Assembly: GCA_032433765.1 (NCBI GenBank)
Contig: JAVIAB010000051.1
Span: 82,790,340 to 82,854,339 of the forward strand
Length of the DNA: 64,000 nt
Source of the DNA: Megaustenia siamemsis
Taxonomy: Eukaryota > Mollusca > Gastropoda > Stylommatophora > Ariophantidae
Reading direction: 5' to 3'
Positions 36,430 to 47,779 of the stretch are shown piece after piece. The number at the start of each line of letters is the position of its first letter. Positions within the stretch are counted from its first letter, which is position 1. The position numbers and the translations under genes are program-made. The notes under the pieces are model-generated. The model ran no database searches. It was not told where the DNA came from and worked only from the letters and a program-made list of their open reading frames with translations.

Positions 36430-36640
36430 TTCTGCTGTGTCTACAGGCGTAGGTGATTATGTATCTCCACAAATTCCTGGTATGGATATTGTTCCGTATC
36501 AGTTCAAATTTTAATCACTTTTTTTGCCAGAACCATGTTTTTGTTTTCATTCTCTGTTTATTTGTTCTATCTTCACCAAGCAACCATCTTCTCATTGCAT
36601 GACAGAAAAGATAAACAGTTGTTTCCTCCCTAGTAATGCG
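36430..36640 (-). mobile_element. Highly decayed LINE 3' end (copy 2)
   Basis: Counterpart of 14935-15140. Confidence 0.5.
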
Positions 36641-36793
36641 TTTCCTCTTCTTTCTTTTTTCTTCTTTTTCTTCCTGCTTCTTATTCATTTTTCTTCATTC
36701 TTCTCATTATTCTCTTCCTTCCATCTTTTTTTCAACCCGTTCTCCTTCTTCTTCACTTTGCTTTTTAACGGATTATTGTGATACTCAAATTTA

Positions 36794-37452
36794 CGGCTCA
36801 ATGCAATCGTCTTGTGCACCCCAGTTGTGTTCCGCAGATTTTTTTTGCGCACTCGTTTATATTCAAGACACTGTCGCCAATCAATGTCGCGATCATTCTC
36901 AAACAGCAGAGATAGAATCAAGATGCAACAAATCTTGTCAAATCATCGGACAGCTATCACCACTGTTGTCCAACCAGGAAATAACTCTGGAGGCAAAACG
37001 AACACTATACAATACAATCTTCATCCCAACGTTGTGCTACCAATGCCAGACCTGGACCCTAGATGCAAGAACAATAAGAATAATAACATCTACAGAGATG
37101 AAATGTGTTAGACGAACGGCAGGAAACAGTCTGAGAGATAAGATCAGGAATGAAGAACTGGAAAAAAAAGCTAGGAATAGCCCCCGCCATAGAATATATA
37201 AGGAAACAACAGATAAAATGGTTTGGCCACGTGACAAGGCAGACAGAACAAAACACACACAACGAGCCTTCAACAAACGTTGTGAGAACAGCAGACGCAA
37301 GAGTCGACCACGAAAAAGATGGATCGATGGAATATTAGAAGCACTAGGAAACATAACAGCAGCAGAGGCGAACAGAAGAGCAAAAGACCGAAAATTATAT
37401 CTCCCCTCGATGCTGAAAGGCAGATGAGGAAGGAAAGAAGAAGTCGCCAATC
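36794..37452 (+). mobile_element. RTE-like LINE ORF2 C-terminus (copy 2)
   Basis: Counterpart of 15300. It keeps frame at SNQEITLEAKRTLYNTIFIP, where copy 1 lost a G. A different C-run length puts the following part in another frame (ARNSPRHRIYKE instead of PAIEYIRKQQ), and 'cacacacaac' replaces 'cacaacacaac'. Each copy is intact where the other is broken, a pattern expected of sequencing indels over one genuine fragment. Confidence 0.88.
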
Positions 37453-37928
37453 AAATTCTGCTACCCAAGATGTTCCTAACATCATTCTGTAGAGCCGTAT
37501 TTCTGTTACATCTAACGATCTGCGCCAGGGAGTGAATGGAGAAACCGACATCGTTTTTTTTTATTTTTTAACTAAGCAGAGATTGCGTAACATAAATTTC
37601 CCTTTTAAGCACAAATCGTTAAATAAAAGAACACCTTTTAGAATTAAATGCTACATAAACGTCCATGATGCAGAATTAATGGTGGTTCTACTATATTAAC
37701 TTTGAAAGGATCGGCCCCTTGTGTCTGATTGTTGTCAGCGTGTCTGGTAAATCTCGGGACTAGGAGATCAAATTACAACGCGACATGGCGAATTACGCAC
37801 GTAAACAAACGCGGCGTGCAAACTGTCCTTCCACACATCCTAACACACTAGTGCCACACACACGCGCGCGACACAGACACTAGGTCGGCCTAGTCAATGT
37901 CATGCATTACCAGAGGAAAAATAAACTT
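37453..37928. other. Second copy of unique stretch
   Basis: Counterpart of 15958-16439; no feature. Confidence 0.5.
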
Positions 37929-38260
37929 TCTCTTTTATGCTCTCGTTCTCTCTCTCATTCTTTCTGTTCCATGTTTGCTCTCTAATTCTTTGTCTCTTCC
38001 ATGTTCTCTCTCTCCAATTCTCTCTCTCTTCCATGGTCTCTCTCTAATTACTTTCTTCCATGGTCTCTTCGCTAATTCTCTTTCTCGTCCATACTCTCTC
38101 TCTCTCATTATAACTCATGTTCTCTCTCTCATTATCTCTCATGCTCTCTCTCTTATTATCTCTCATGCTCTCTCTCTCTCTTCCATGGTCTCTTCGCTAA
38201 TTCTCTTTCTCGTCCATGCTCTCTCTCTCATTATCTCTCATGCTCTCTTTCTCGTCCATG
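37929..38260. repeat. CT-rich minisatellite, left part (copy 2)
   Basis: Counterpart of the left part of 16440-17215, interrupted at 38260 by the solo LTR. Confidence 0.88.
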
Positions 38261-39343
38261 TGTTGCAGGGTCTCTATCAAACTTCTTTCTGACCTTACTA
38301 CTTGTACTTTCATTTGACACACATATATAACTCATCATCTTTTTAGTACAAGTATAAACAAGGTCTTTATTGGTGTTACTTGACATAGCCTATCGGCGAT
38401 GATGAATTGTCAAATAACCACTGTGTGTGGCCGTTTCGTATTCATAAAGTTCTATCTGTGGTTATCTATCTATCTTGTTGACCGTTTACTCCGTATAGTA
38501 ATCTTAAGTACATCTGCCTGTCTCTTTCTGATAGTGCTGAGGAACTAGTATCTGAATGTGCTCAGTCTGGCCGAGTGTGGCCGAATTGTCTCGAGTCTGG
38601 CTGAGTGTAGCTGAGTCTGCCCGAGTGTAGCTAAATGTCTCTCTAGCTACTGCTCCTCGCCCCAAAAGCATTCTGTGCCTCTCCTCTCCTAATCTCCGTA
38701 GTTCCCAGGGTCTCGGGGTTTAAGTCCCAGGTGACCACACCCCCCCGACCACTGATACGGCCTAACCTACGTCTCCTGACCGTCACTATCTCTCTAGCTC
38801 CGCCTTTTTAATTATCTCTAAAGTCTTATTACTTTAGGAGTCCTGTCGAACCTGTCCATCTTCCTAAGTCCGTCCCCTAACAACTAAAACTCGAGGCGAT
38901 TTCCAATTCAGAGACTCAAAGAGTAATCACTGCTGAACGTAAAGATAACCTGGTCTTTTGATTACGCGGGGCAGTTTAGTTGTCCGCTTTCATCTCAGGT
39001 CTTCACTGGACTTCAAGGCGTCTGCCGATATAAGAGTTTCCTAGGAACCAGCGGCCGTGTCGTTGCGTTACGCAACTTTGTCGACCAGAGCAAACATCTG
39101 TCTGGCTTTAGGCTGACCACCTGTACGCATTTCACTGGTAATCTTCAAGTTGATTACGACTCAGCGACTGAGTTGGGTAGACTTAACGTCTCCTTCCTAA
39201 TCCTCTGAAGAGTGTCTTTTCTACGCCGCCTAAAACTATCCTACTTCACATCGTCATCGCCTCATTCTTTTATTCTTCTGTCTATCGTCATATTCTTCTA
39301 TTCTTCCATTATCGCCCATGACTGAGTCACACTATAACACATG
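38257..39343. mobile_element. Solo LTR (1,079 bp) with 4-bp TSD
   Basis: The inserted segment 38261-39339 starts TGTTGCAGGG and ends ACTATAACA, the TG...CA ends of an LTR. It is flanked by CATG at 38257-38260 and 39340-39343. The uninterrupted site 'tcgtccatgctctctctatt' exists in copy 1 near 16754-16773, so the boundaries are set by an empty-site comparison. A 4-bp TSD fits Ty3/Gypsy- or BEL-type integrases. There are no gag/pol frames, so it is a solo LTR left by LTR-LTR recombination, or a non-autonomous insertion. Possible TATA-like words are 'tatataactc' (about 38325) and 'tataaacaag' (about 38352). Transcription strand is not certain. Confidence 0.85.
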
Positions 39344-39800
39344 CTCTCTCTCATTATCTCTCATGCTCTCTCTCTCTTCCATGCTCTCTCTCTCAATCTT
39401 TCTCTCATGGTCTTTGTTGGTTCTATTTATATACAGTAGTTCATGTGTGTTTGTTCTTTTCTTGTCTCTTTGTTTCACTCGTTCTCTTTTCCATACTCTC
39501 ATTAATTTTCTCTCTTCCATGATTTCTGTCTCTCTTCCATGCTCTATCTCTAATTCTCTCCCTCTTCCATGATCTCTCATTCTCTCTCTTCCATTATCTC
39601 TCATTCTCTATCTCTTCCATGCTTCCTCTCTTCCATGCTCTCTAATTCTCTCTCTTCCATGCTCTCTCTAATTCTCTCTATTCCATGCTCTCTCTTTTCT
39701 ATGCTCTCTCTCATTCTCTCTATTGGTCTTTGTTGTTCCTATTTACATGCAGTAGTTCTAAATGTCTGTTCTTTTCTTGACTTAGTTTCTCTCTCTCATC
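39344..39800. repeat. CT-rich minisatellite, right part (copy 2)
   Basis: Resumes the array of copy 1 immediately after the TSD, from 'ctctctctcattatctctca'. Confidence 0.88.
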
Positions 39801-40147
39801 AAATTCTTGTTATATGTCTCGTGCACTAAGGCTGCCCCCTTTTCAGAACGCTTTTTATTGACGGTTTTCCCTTTAGGTATCCTCACACTGCGACTTGCAA
39901 GAAAATAGAATACAGGATGACTGACGACAGCTATGTGTAGCTTTAATTAATTAGTAAAACTATATATGCCTGTGGGCTGACCGAAGCGAAAAAGACATTA
40001 TAAGGATATTTTATAGTAGGAAAAGCCACTCTGGCGAGCTATGGTAAAAAAAAAAAAAAAAAGCAAAATTCCTCATTTAAGGCCACGGATAGCTGAGTAA
40101 AACTATCCTAAAAACGGTGATTGGACATTACCAAATGTCACGAAATA

Positions 40148-40400
40148 GATGTGTTCTTTTTGTTATTTGCAGCTAGTCTGCGATAAATTGCTCTTCGGTC
40201 CAACGCATCCGACTTCAGCACGACATTTTTGAGTGCCGGGTTACCTTCCCTCTTCGATCCTATTCGCTTAGCCGCGTTGGATAATCTGTTCCCAGGAGCA
40301 CTGTTGGGAGGTAGAGCATGGTCTTGATCCGCCACTCCTTTTTTATGCAGTCAGTTGTTGGTCATTGTCCGCATTCAGCTCAGTTATTGGATGGAAAACC
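40148..40400 (+). repeat. Dispersed repeat family D (copy 2)
   Basis: Counterpart of 17575-17830; see 46925 and 57630 for independent members. Confidence 0.65.
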
Positions 40401-40496
40401 TGGCTCCTTAATGAAACAATGACATTTAGACAAAGAGATTTGAGGAAAGCGTCATTGATAGGAAGAAACCCCGTGAAACAAAGTCTAGATGGGCGT

Positions 40497-41130
40497 CATT
40501 ATAGGAAGAAATCAGGGAAGTAAATTTACAAGGGCGTCCTGACAGGAAGAAATCAGGAAGCATATTTACAAGGGCGTCCTGATAGGAAGAAATCAGGGAA
40601 GCAAATTTACAAGGGCGACCTGATAGGAAGAAATCAGGGAAGCTAATCTACAAGGGCGACCTGATAGGAAGAAATCAGGGAAGCTAATCTACAAGGGCGT
40701 CCTGATAGGAAGAAATCAGGGAAGCAAATTTACAAGGGCGACCTGATAGGAAGAAGTCAGGGAAGCAAATTTACAAGGGCGACCTGATAGGAAGAAATCA
40801 GGGAAGCTAATCTACAAGGGCGTCCTGATAGGAAGAAATCAGGGAAGCAAATTTACAAGGGCGACCTGATAGGAAGAAATCAGGGAAGCAAATCTACAAG
40901 GGCGTCCTGATAGGAAGAAATCAGGGAAGCTAATCTACAAGGGCGTCCTGATAGGAAGAAATCAGGGAAGCAAATTTACAAGGGCGACCTGATAGGAAGA
41001 AATCAGGGAAGCAAATTTACAAGGGCGACCTGATAGGAAGAAATCAGGGAAGCAAATTTACAAGGGCGACCTGATAGGAAGAAATCAGGGAAGCAAATCT
41101 ACAAGGGCGTCCTGATAGGAAGAAATCAGG
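40497..41130. repeat. 41-bp minisatellite, ~15 units (copy 2)
   Basis: Same variant order as 17920-18600, but missing the last unit. Confidence 0.95.
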
Positions 41131-41265
41131 GAAAGAAATCCAAAAATACATTCTGTTAGGAATAGAGCAGGAAAACAAATGTAGCTAATAGTTTAATCAA
41201 CTATGTCGGAGGTGTGCATGACATGCTAAACCTAGCTAACAATTTACCCAGAAGAAGGAAAAGCT

Positions 41266-41835
41266 AGACACAAACTTTCTTACTATGAAAGACTCTTTTG
41301 TCTTGTAAGACAACTCTCTTACTATGAAAGACTCTTTTGTCTTGTAAGACAACTTTCTTACTATGAAAGACTCTTTTGTCTTGTAAGACAACTTTCTTAC
41401 TATGAAAGACTCTTTTGTCTTGTAAGGCAACTTTCTTACTATGAAAGACTCTTTTGTCTTGTAAGACAACTTTCTTACTATGAAAGACTCTTTTGTCTTG
41501 TAAGACAACTTTCTTACTATGAAAGACTCTTTTGTCTTGTAAGACAACTTTCTTACTATGAAAGACTCTTTTTGTCTTGTAAGACAACTCTCTTACTATG
41601 AAATACTCTTTTTGTCTTGTAAGACAACTTTCTTACTATGAAAGACTCTTTTGTCTTGTAAGACAACTTTCTTACTATGAAAGACTCTTTTGTCTTGTAA
41701 GACAACTCTCTTACTATGAAAGACTCTTTTGTCTTGTATGTTTGTAAGACAACTTTCTTACTATGAAAGACTCTTTTGTCTTGTAAGACAACTCTCTTAC
41801 TATGAAAGACTCTTTTGTCTTGTAAGACAACTTTC
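41266..41835. repeat. 39-bp minisatellite, ~14 units (copy 2)
   Basis: Counterpart of 18738-19300, with different single-base losses. Confidence 0.95.
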
Positions 41836-42181
41836 CTAGAAGAGGTTGTGATGGCCGCAACCAGCTGCCGTGATGGAAGGCAAAGGAGAACTTAGAGTAG
41901 CAGTCCTGAGTGAATGCGTGCCAAAGACAAGTGCAGTTGATCGCATGTGCAAATTATAGTGCATCGCAATCCGTTAATACGTTTACGAAAGAAAATAAGG
42001 AATGTAGGAATTAAAATGGATATCAAGCACATTTAGTTCCATTCATCACATCTGAATTGCTCAGATCATAATGAAAACAATATTAGCGCTAACTCCAAAT
42101 ATGTGACGACGCTTCCCCTTTATTTAATCTTCGCAGTACATTCTCTCGTTGATCAAATTGATTGAGATTGGTTCCTATCTG

Positions 42182-42275
42182 AGGGACAAAGTGGTGTAGA
42201 GGTAAGTCTTCGACCTTTGGACTGGAAAGTCCAGTGTTTGACTCCCACCATTGGCGATGATATTTTTTTCAGAAA
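42182..42275 (+). mobile_element. SINE-3: tRNA-like head (copy 2)
   Basis: Counterpart of 19650-19740, identical in box-A and box-B-like words. Confidence 0.5.
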
Positions 42276-42325
42276 TCGAACTTCGTAGATTTACTTTCCC
42301 CTTGTCTCTTGGTAGTGATATCCGA

Positions 42326-42415
42326 TGTGTAGTCCTATCGGACGGAATACGACAACAAAACAGGAGGTCCGGTGTGTAGTCCTATCAGAATACGACAACA
42401 AAACAGGAGGTCCGA
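42326..42415. repeat. 42-bp VNTR, 2 units (copy 2)
   Basis: Only the first-type unit ('atcggacggaatacgacaac') and the last-type unit ('atcagaatacgacaacaaaa') remain. The five middle units of copy 1 are absent. Confidence 0.93.
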
Positions 42416-42917
42416 TGTGTGTTCGCCCACGTTAAGGAACATTTTGTAGTTAAAAGTCGCTAAAAGTAGGCCAAAATGGCAGCTGTCCGGGTAAAAAAAA
42501 AATATGAAACAAAATCTACCCATACCGAAGACGGATGTGTCAGTCCGAAAGGCGCAGAAATCGCGGCTTTTCCCTGGGCTAGCGACACAACGCATCAACG
42601 CCCACTTGACTAGTGAACGCCTCGAAGAAAAGAGAGAGAATCCCATTTGCAGCATATTTTGGTATCTCCTTGACGTTCAAGGAACATACTGCCACTGAAA
42701 ACAGAGACTATGCATTTTCTACAGAAAGGTTTGGTGTTATTGAGTTATTTGCGGGTCATCATCATTGCACTTCGGACATGTCCATAGGTGCTCAGATCCC
42801 CTCCTCAGCAAGTCCCGCAGTATCCAGTGACTGACGACTCCAGTTCTGTGTTGGAGACAAATAATAATAAATTAATATTATTATAGAGGAAAACTTCCGA
42901 GGCGATAATTCAGGGAA

Positions 42918-43193
42918 TCATAAGATGATTCCTTCAGTTCTGTGTTGGCTGATAAGTCTTCTTAAACGCCCACTAAGTTTCTCATTTCTGGCTGTGCCCA
43001 TCTTCTTAACTCCCATCTCCATCATCTGAAGAAGTGACGTGGATCTATGTTTGTCATAGTCCTGTGCTCTTCCCACATCTCGGAGGGCATTGATGATGTC
43101 CGCCCGATCCATTGGTTGCCCGTCCTCAACGACAGCGCAGCTAGCCAACCTGTTAAACGTTTGATGGCTGGGGTGCAGTGACCAAATATGCAT
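42918..43193 (-). CDS. Candidate exon or ORF of unknown function (copy 2)
   Basis: Same 91-codon minus-strand frame as 20591-20866, unbroken. Absence of frameshifts here, unlike the LINE fragments, is mild support for an accurate sequence but not for function. Confidence 0.25.
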   Translation of the reverse strand: MHIWSLHPSHQTFNRLASCAVVEDGQPMDRADIINALRDVGRAQDYDKHRSTSLLQMMEMGVKKMGTARNEKLSGRLRRLISQHRTEGIIL

Positions 43194-43204
43194 TAAAGTG
43201 TTCA

Positions 43205-43612
43205 GATGTATAGAAAAATATGGGCCCCAGGATTATGTTCTCTTTAAGATAATGCTATGGAGGTTACCGCTTACTGTAGCTAACGTTTTATCATAAGCTC
43301 TTTAATGATTTAATAAATTTGTAAGTTTATCCTGAATATGACATACATATTATTCTGACTGTGGTATGATTAAGTACTCGATTACATCTACCCTAATATC
43401 AGGTAAATAAGGAAAAATTGGATGTCTGTAAGGCTATGACCATTTAGTAAGATATTGTACAACAGAACTGAAATCAGTCTGACAACTTAGTTTGAATGAG
43501 TGATCGTAACAGAGGACAAGAATTAATGTGAAAGTAACAGGCTATTAGGGAAGGTGAGACAGCGATAAGGAAACATGTCACGTAACTAACATTTTATGTT
43601 ACTTTATTACTA
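43205..43612. other. Second copy of AT-rich stretch
   Basis: Counterpart of 20880-21284; no feature. Confidence 0.5.
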
Positions 43613-44098
43613 TAAAGAAAAGAACAGCTGAAATATATTGTAACAACTGGGAAAATTGAGGGACAAAGAGATAGAGGGATGCAAAGAGAAAAAAATGGGA
43701 GCCGCGATAGCTCAGTGGTTAGTGAACTGGACTACAAAGGACAAGAGGTAGGATTCGATCCCAACCGACGGCTTCCGGGTTCACCCAGCCTTTAATGGGT
43801 ACCGGATTTTTTTTCTGGGAAAGTAAAGCGGCACGGGCGTAATACCGACCAAATTACCCCAAAAATCATGTGCCGAAGGTCTGTAAAATTTATGGTCACT
43901 AACACCATATTCCCTATACGCCACTTGGCGTGACGGGGGGTACTTTACTTCTTACTTTTTTAAAGAGAAAAATACCAGACAGCTTAAGAGAATGGCTTGG
44001 CAGAAGGTCAACAACAGAAATGATAAATAACTGTCGAGATCGAAAGTTGTGGAGAGACATGATCACCTACGCCAGCAGGCCCGGTACTTGATGATGAT
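43613..44098 (+). mobile_element. LINE remnant split by SINE-1 (copy 2)
   Basis: Counterpart of 21285-21780, retaining 'gatcgaaagttgtggagaga', where copy 1 lost an A. Ends in GATGATGATGATT. Confidence 0.8.
43697..43961 (+). mobile_element. SINE-1 nested in LINE (copy 2)
   Basis: TSD 'aaagagaaaaaaat' at 43683-43696 and 'aaagagaaaaat' at 43962-43973. One substitution from copy 1 is visible ('gaccaaatta' for 'gaccacatta'). Confidence 0.9.
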
Positions 44099-44244
44099 GA
44101 TTATGGTTACTATAAAGATCTCAAAAACCTGGCACCCACATGTCGTGTTATGCTGTTCTGCTGCTTTGCTTAAAAATGTTGCTGTAGCAACGAGTTATGA
44201 TGCTAGTCACACACTTAAATATACACATATCAAATGTTATGTAA

Positions 44245-44680
44245 GTATCTTCATCCCAACGTTGTGCTACCAATGCCAGACCTGGACCCTAGATACAAGA
44301 ACAATAAGAAAAATAACCTCTACAGAGAGGAAATGTGTTAGACGAATGACAGGAAACAGTCTGAGAGACAAGATCAGAAATGAAGAACTGAGAAAAAAGC
44401 TAGGAATAGTCCCCGCCATAGAATATATAAGGAAACAACAGATAAATGGTTTGGCCACGTGACAAGGCAGAAAGGACAAAACACAACACAACGAGCCTTC
44501 AGCAATTGTTGCGAGAACACCAGACCCAAGGATCGACCACGAAAATGATGGGTCGATGGAATATTAGAAACACTAGGAAACATAGCAGCAGCAGAGGCGA
44601 ACAGAAGAGCAAAAGACCACAAATTGTATCTCCCCTCGACGCTGAAAGGCAGATGAGGAAGGACAGAAGAAGAAGAAAAG
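44245..44680 (+). mobile_element. RTE-like LINE ORF2 C-terminus, second fragment (copy 2)
   Basis: Better frame than at 21912: IFIPTLCYQCQTWTLDTRT, VRRMTGNSLRDKIRNEELRK and KLGIVPAIEYIRKQQI are continuous. Frame is then lost near 44446 ('gataaatggtttgg', one A short of KWFGH). A stop at the RKRW position is shared with copy 1, so that stop pre-dates the duplication. Confidence 0.86.
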
Positions 44681-45140
44681 TATCAATGTTCCCACATATC
44701 GATTATTATGTAAAGCATCAAAGTTTCCTGATTATAGATCATGTGTGATATAATGCCTAGTTGTCTCGGAAACGGATGATAAAACGTGTGTTCTGTGATT
44801 TATTTGAGCACATAGAAAAATACTCAAGGCAGCTCAAATCAGAAAAGGTGAGATAACAGGCCCAGGCATAAACATAAAATAACGCATTCTTAACATCACT
44901 GTGATCATTAGCTTTCAGAAATTACCCTCCGGAATCTCGTGCAGGACTTAGAGTTTGTGAACTGTTGCCCGTCTATTGGTGTCGGTGAAGTCTACGTTGG
45001 TATCGTTCTCTATTAGAACTGATACCGAATGTTGCTGGTGAGAGCAACTGAGTCCAGCCGTATCTGCTGTAGTGATAATGTTGATATCATTATTGCTGAC
45101 TTAAGCTAAGTCTCAATGCCAGCATGTCGTTTTTATTAAT

Positions 45141-45143
<3 letters not shown>
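44681..45143. other. Second copy of unique stretch
   Basis: Counterpart of 22357-22818; no feature. Confidence 0.5.
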
Positions 45144-45171
<28 letters not shown>

Positions 45172-45186
45172 GTTCTTTTTTTTTTA
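45144..45186. repeat. T-run joined to G-run (copy 2)
   Basis: About 18 T then about 10 G; shorter than at 22819. Confidence 0.9.
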
Positions 45187-45273
45187 CTCGATGCAATGTC
45201 ATTTCTGCAAGACACCAACAAAAACAAAATACTGGAGCTTGAAAATAAAGTCTTGTATGAGGCGAACACCGAC

Positions 45274-45274
45274 T

Positions 45275-45354
<80 letters not shown>

Positions 45355-45915
45355 TTTCTTTCTTCTTTCTTTCTTTCTTTCTTCTTCTTTCTTTCTTTCT
45401 TTCTTTCTTTCTTCTTTCTTTCTTTCTTTCTTTCGTTCTTTCTTTCTTTCGTTCTTTCTTTCTTTCGTTCTTTCTTTCTTTCTTTCTTTATTTCTTTCTT
45501 TCGTTCTTTCTTTCTTTCTTTCTTTCGTTCTTCTTTCTTTCTTTCTTTCTTTCGTTCTTTCTTTCTTTCTTTCGTTCTTTCTTTCTTTCTTTCGTTCGTT
45601 CTTTCTTTCTTTCTTTCTTTCGTTCTTTCGTTCTTTCTTTCTTTCTTTCTTTCTTTCGTTCTTTCTTTCGTTCGTTCTTTCTTTCTTTCTTTCTTTCGTT
45701 CTTTCTTTCGTTCTTTCTTTCTTTCTTTCGTTCTTTCTTTCTTTCGTTCTTTCTTTCTTTCTTTCTTTCGTTCTTTCTTTCTTTCTTTCGTTCTTCGTTC
45801 TTTCTTTCTTTCGTTCTTTCTTTCTTTCGTTTATTCTTTCGTTCTTTCTTTCTTTCTTTCGTTCTTTCTTTCTTTCGATCTTTCGTTCTTTCTTTCGTTC
45901 TTTCTTTCTTTCGTT

Positions 45916-45947
<32 letters not shown>

Positions 45948-46664
45948 TCGTTCTTTCTTTCGTTCATTCTTTCTTTCTTTCGTTCTTTCTTTCTTCCTTT
46001 CTTTCTTCCTTTCTTTCTTTCGTTCTTTCTTTCTTTCTTTCTTTCTTTCTTTCGTTCTTTCTTTCGTTCTTTCTTTCGTTCTTTCTTTCTTTCTTTCGTT
46101 CTTTCTTTCTTCCTTTCTTTCTTTCTTTCTTTCTTTCGTTCTTTCTTTCTTTCTTTCTTTCGTTCGTTCTTTCTTTCTTTCTTTCTTTCGTTCTTTCTTT
46201 CTTTCTTTCTTTCGTTCTTTCTTTCTTTCTTTCTTTCGTTCTTTCTTTCTTTCGTTCGTTCTTTCTTTCTTTCTTTCTTTCGTTCTTTCGTTCTTTCTTT
46301 CTTTCTTTCGTTCTTTCTTTCGTTCGTTCTTTCTTTCTTTCTTTCTTTCGTTCTTTCTTTCGTTCTTTCTTTCTTTCGTTCTTTCTTTCGTTCTTTCTTT
46401 CTTTCTTTCTTTCGTTCTTTCTTTCTTTCTTTCGTTCTTCGTTCTTTCTTTCTTTCGTTCTTTCTTTCTTTCGTTTTATTCTTTCGTTCTTTCTTTCTTT
46501 CTTTCGTTCTTTCTTTCTTTCGATCTTTCGTTCTTTCTTTCTTTCGTTCTTCTTTCTTTCGTTCTTTCTTTCGTTCTTTCTTTCTTCTTTCTTTCTTCTT
46601 TCTTTCTTTCTTTCTTTCGTTCTTTCTTTCTTTCTTTCTTTCTTTCTTTCGTTCTTTCTTTCGT

Positions 46665-46708
<44 letters not shown>

Positions 46709-46773
46709 TCGTTCTTTCTTTCGTTCTTTCTTTCGTTCTTTCTTTCTTTCTTTCTTTCGTTCTTTCTTTCTTC

Positions 46774-46804
<31 letters not shown>

Positions 46805-46873
46805 TCGTTCTTTCTTTCTTTCTTTCTTTCTTTCGTTCTTTCTTTCTTTCTTTCTTTCGTTCTTTCTTTCTTT
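45274..46873. repeat. 1.6-kb interrupted (CTTT)n tract
   Basis: TTTC repeats with TTCG, TTCC, TTTA and TTCTTC interruptions. Marker pairs 'cgtttattctttcg' (45829) and 'cgttttattctttcg' (46472), and 'cgatctttcg' (45876 and 46521), show an internal duplication of about 644 bp. Long Phe/Ser/Leu or Lys/Glu/Arg open frames on either strand are artefacts of the 4-bp repeat. Confidence 0.96.
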
Positions 46874-46924
46874 AATTCGATGACTTCTAACAGAAGATAT
46901 CCATCTTTATTGTCCACCTTTAGA

Positions 46925-47185
46925 AGACGTAATGTCGGTGTAGGTGCTCTGTGTTGTAGTTTTGCAGCAAAAGCTGATATATTTGTAACCTACACATTTG
47001 ACTTCTGCACGGGGGACCGGGTTACCTTCCATCTAGTTCCTTACTCAAATGACCAGATTGGACTGGGTAGTCTGTTGTTATGATCTGGATAGTTTTGGTT
47101 CTCTGATTCTGGCGCAAGCAGTCAGCTGTGAGTCGCTGATCGCTTTCAGGCCTGGTGTCGATATGAGCATTAATCCCCGAGCACC
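46925..47185 (+). repeat. Dispersed repeat family D, copy in block C
   Basis: Contains 'gaccgggttaccttccatct', 'cagattggactgggtagtct', 'gatctggatagttttggttc' and 'ctggcgcaagcagtcagctg', in the same order as 57630-57900. It begins about 50 bp after the CTTT tract. Confidence 0.7.
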
Positions 47186-47189
47186 AAAT

Positions 47190-47408
47190 GAAGAACAATG
47201 TTAGAGCGGATACTATCGCGGCATACCCAGAAATGATAAAGTCAATCAAATAGCAAAACACCAGAAGGAAGAAACAATCTCATACCGAGAAAAGAACTCT
47301 CTTGCCAAGGCTATTGGAGAGAATTCTCAACCAGGAGGCAAGTACTACTTTCTCGACAGATAAAAACAAATGATCTTTTTCTGCATTAGAGTGTGGCTCT
47401 ATACACTA
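47190..47408. other. Unique stretch
   Basis: No supported feature. Confidence 0.4.
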
Positions 47409-47411
47409 CAC

Positions 47412-47553
47412 TCAAACTGTCACTTGTACAAACTAAAACTGTCACTTGTACAAACTAAAACTGTCACTTGTACAAACTAAAACTGTCACTTGTACAAACT
47501 AAAACTGTCACTTGTACAAACTAAAACTGTCACTTGTACAAACTAAAACTGTC
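47412..47553. repeat. 22-bp minisatellite, ~6.5 units
   Basis: The unit is 'tgtcacttgtacaaactaaa' plus 'ac', perfect repeats. It shares only its period with the large satellite, not its sequence. Confidence 0.95.
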
Positions 47554-47779
47554 TCCGTCACAATCTCAATAAGTAATTGACTATTTTTTTTCTAATTAAA
47601 GAAAACTTCATAGAGGAGAGACACATATAATTTAGGTAAGGATAAGTTAATTTTTAGAGCAGTCTGAAAAATGTATAAACGAACAATATAAAGACAAAGA
47701 ACAGTAGACAACCAATCGAAAATTTGGACCTTGGATAAATGTATAGTTTGCCTTTCTTAACATCAAATGTAAGTCAAAA

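Larger units (their letters stand above)
23634..46873. repeat. Block B': second copy of the direct duplication
   Basis: It starts with the same 20 bases as 2130 and follows block B through all landmarks. Unlike block B it continues through the whole CTTT tract into unique block C. It differs by a solo LTR, VNTR contraction (7 to 2 units at 42326), one fewer 41-bp unit and many 1-bp indels. Confidence 0.95.

Noticed and set aside
38261..39339. Insert as a DNA transposon or a gene exon
   Set aside because: No terminal inverted repeats longer than the TG/CA ends were seen and no coding frame; TG...CA ends plus a 4-bp TSD fit an LTR better.
45124..47083. 583- and 630-codon Phe/Ser/Leu-rich frames, and 159- and 317-codon Lys/Glu/Arg frames on the other strand
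   Set aside because: They are readings of a CTTT tract; every frame of a 4-bp repeat without stops is open.
47412..47553. Relation of this 22-bp array to the large 22-bp satellite
   Set aside because: Same period but no sequence similarity between units.
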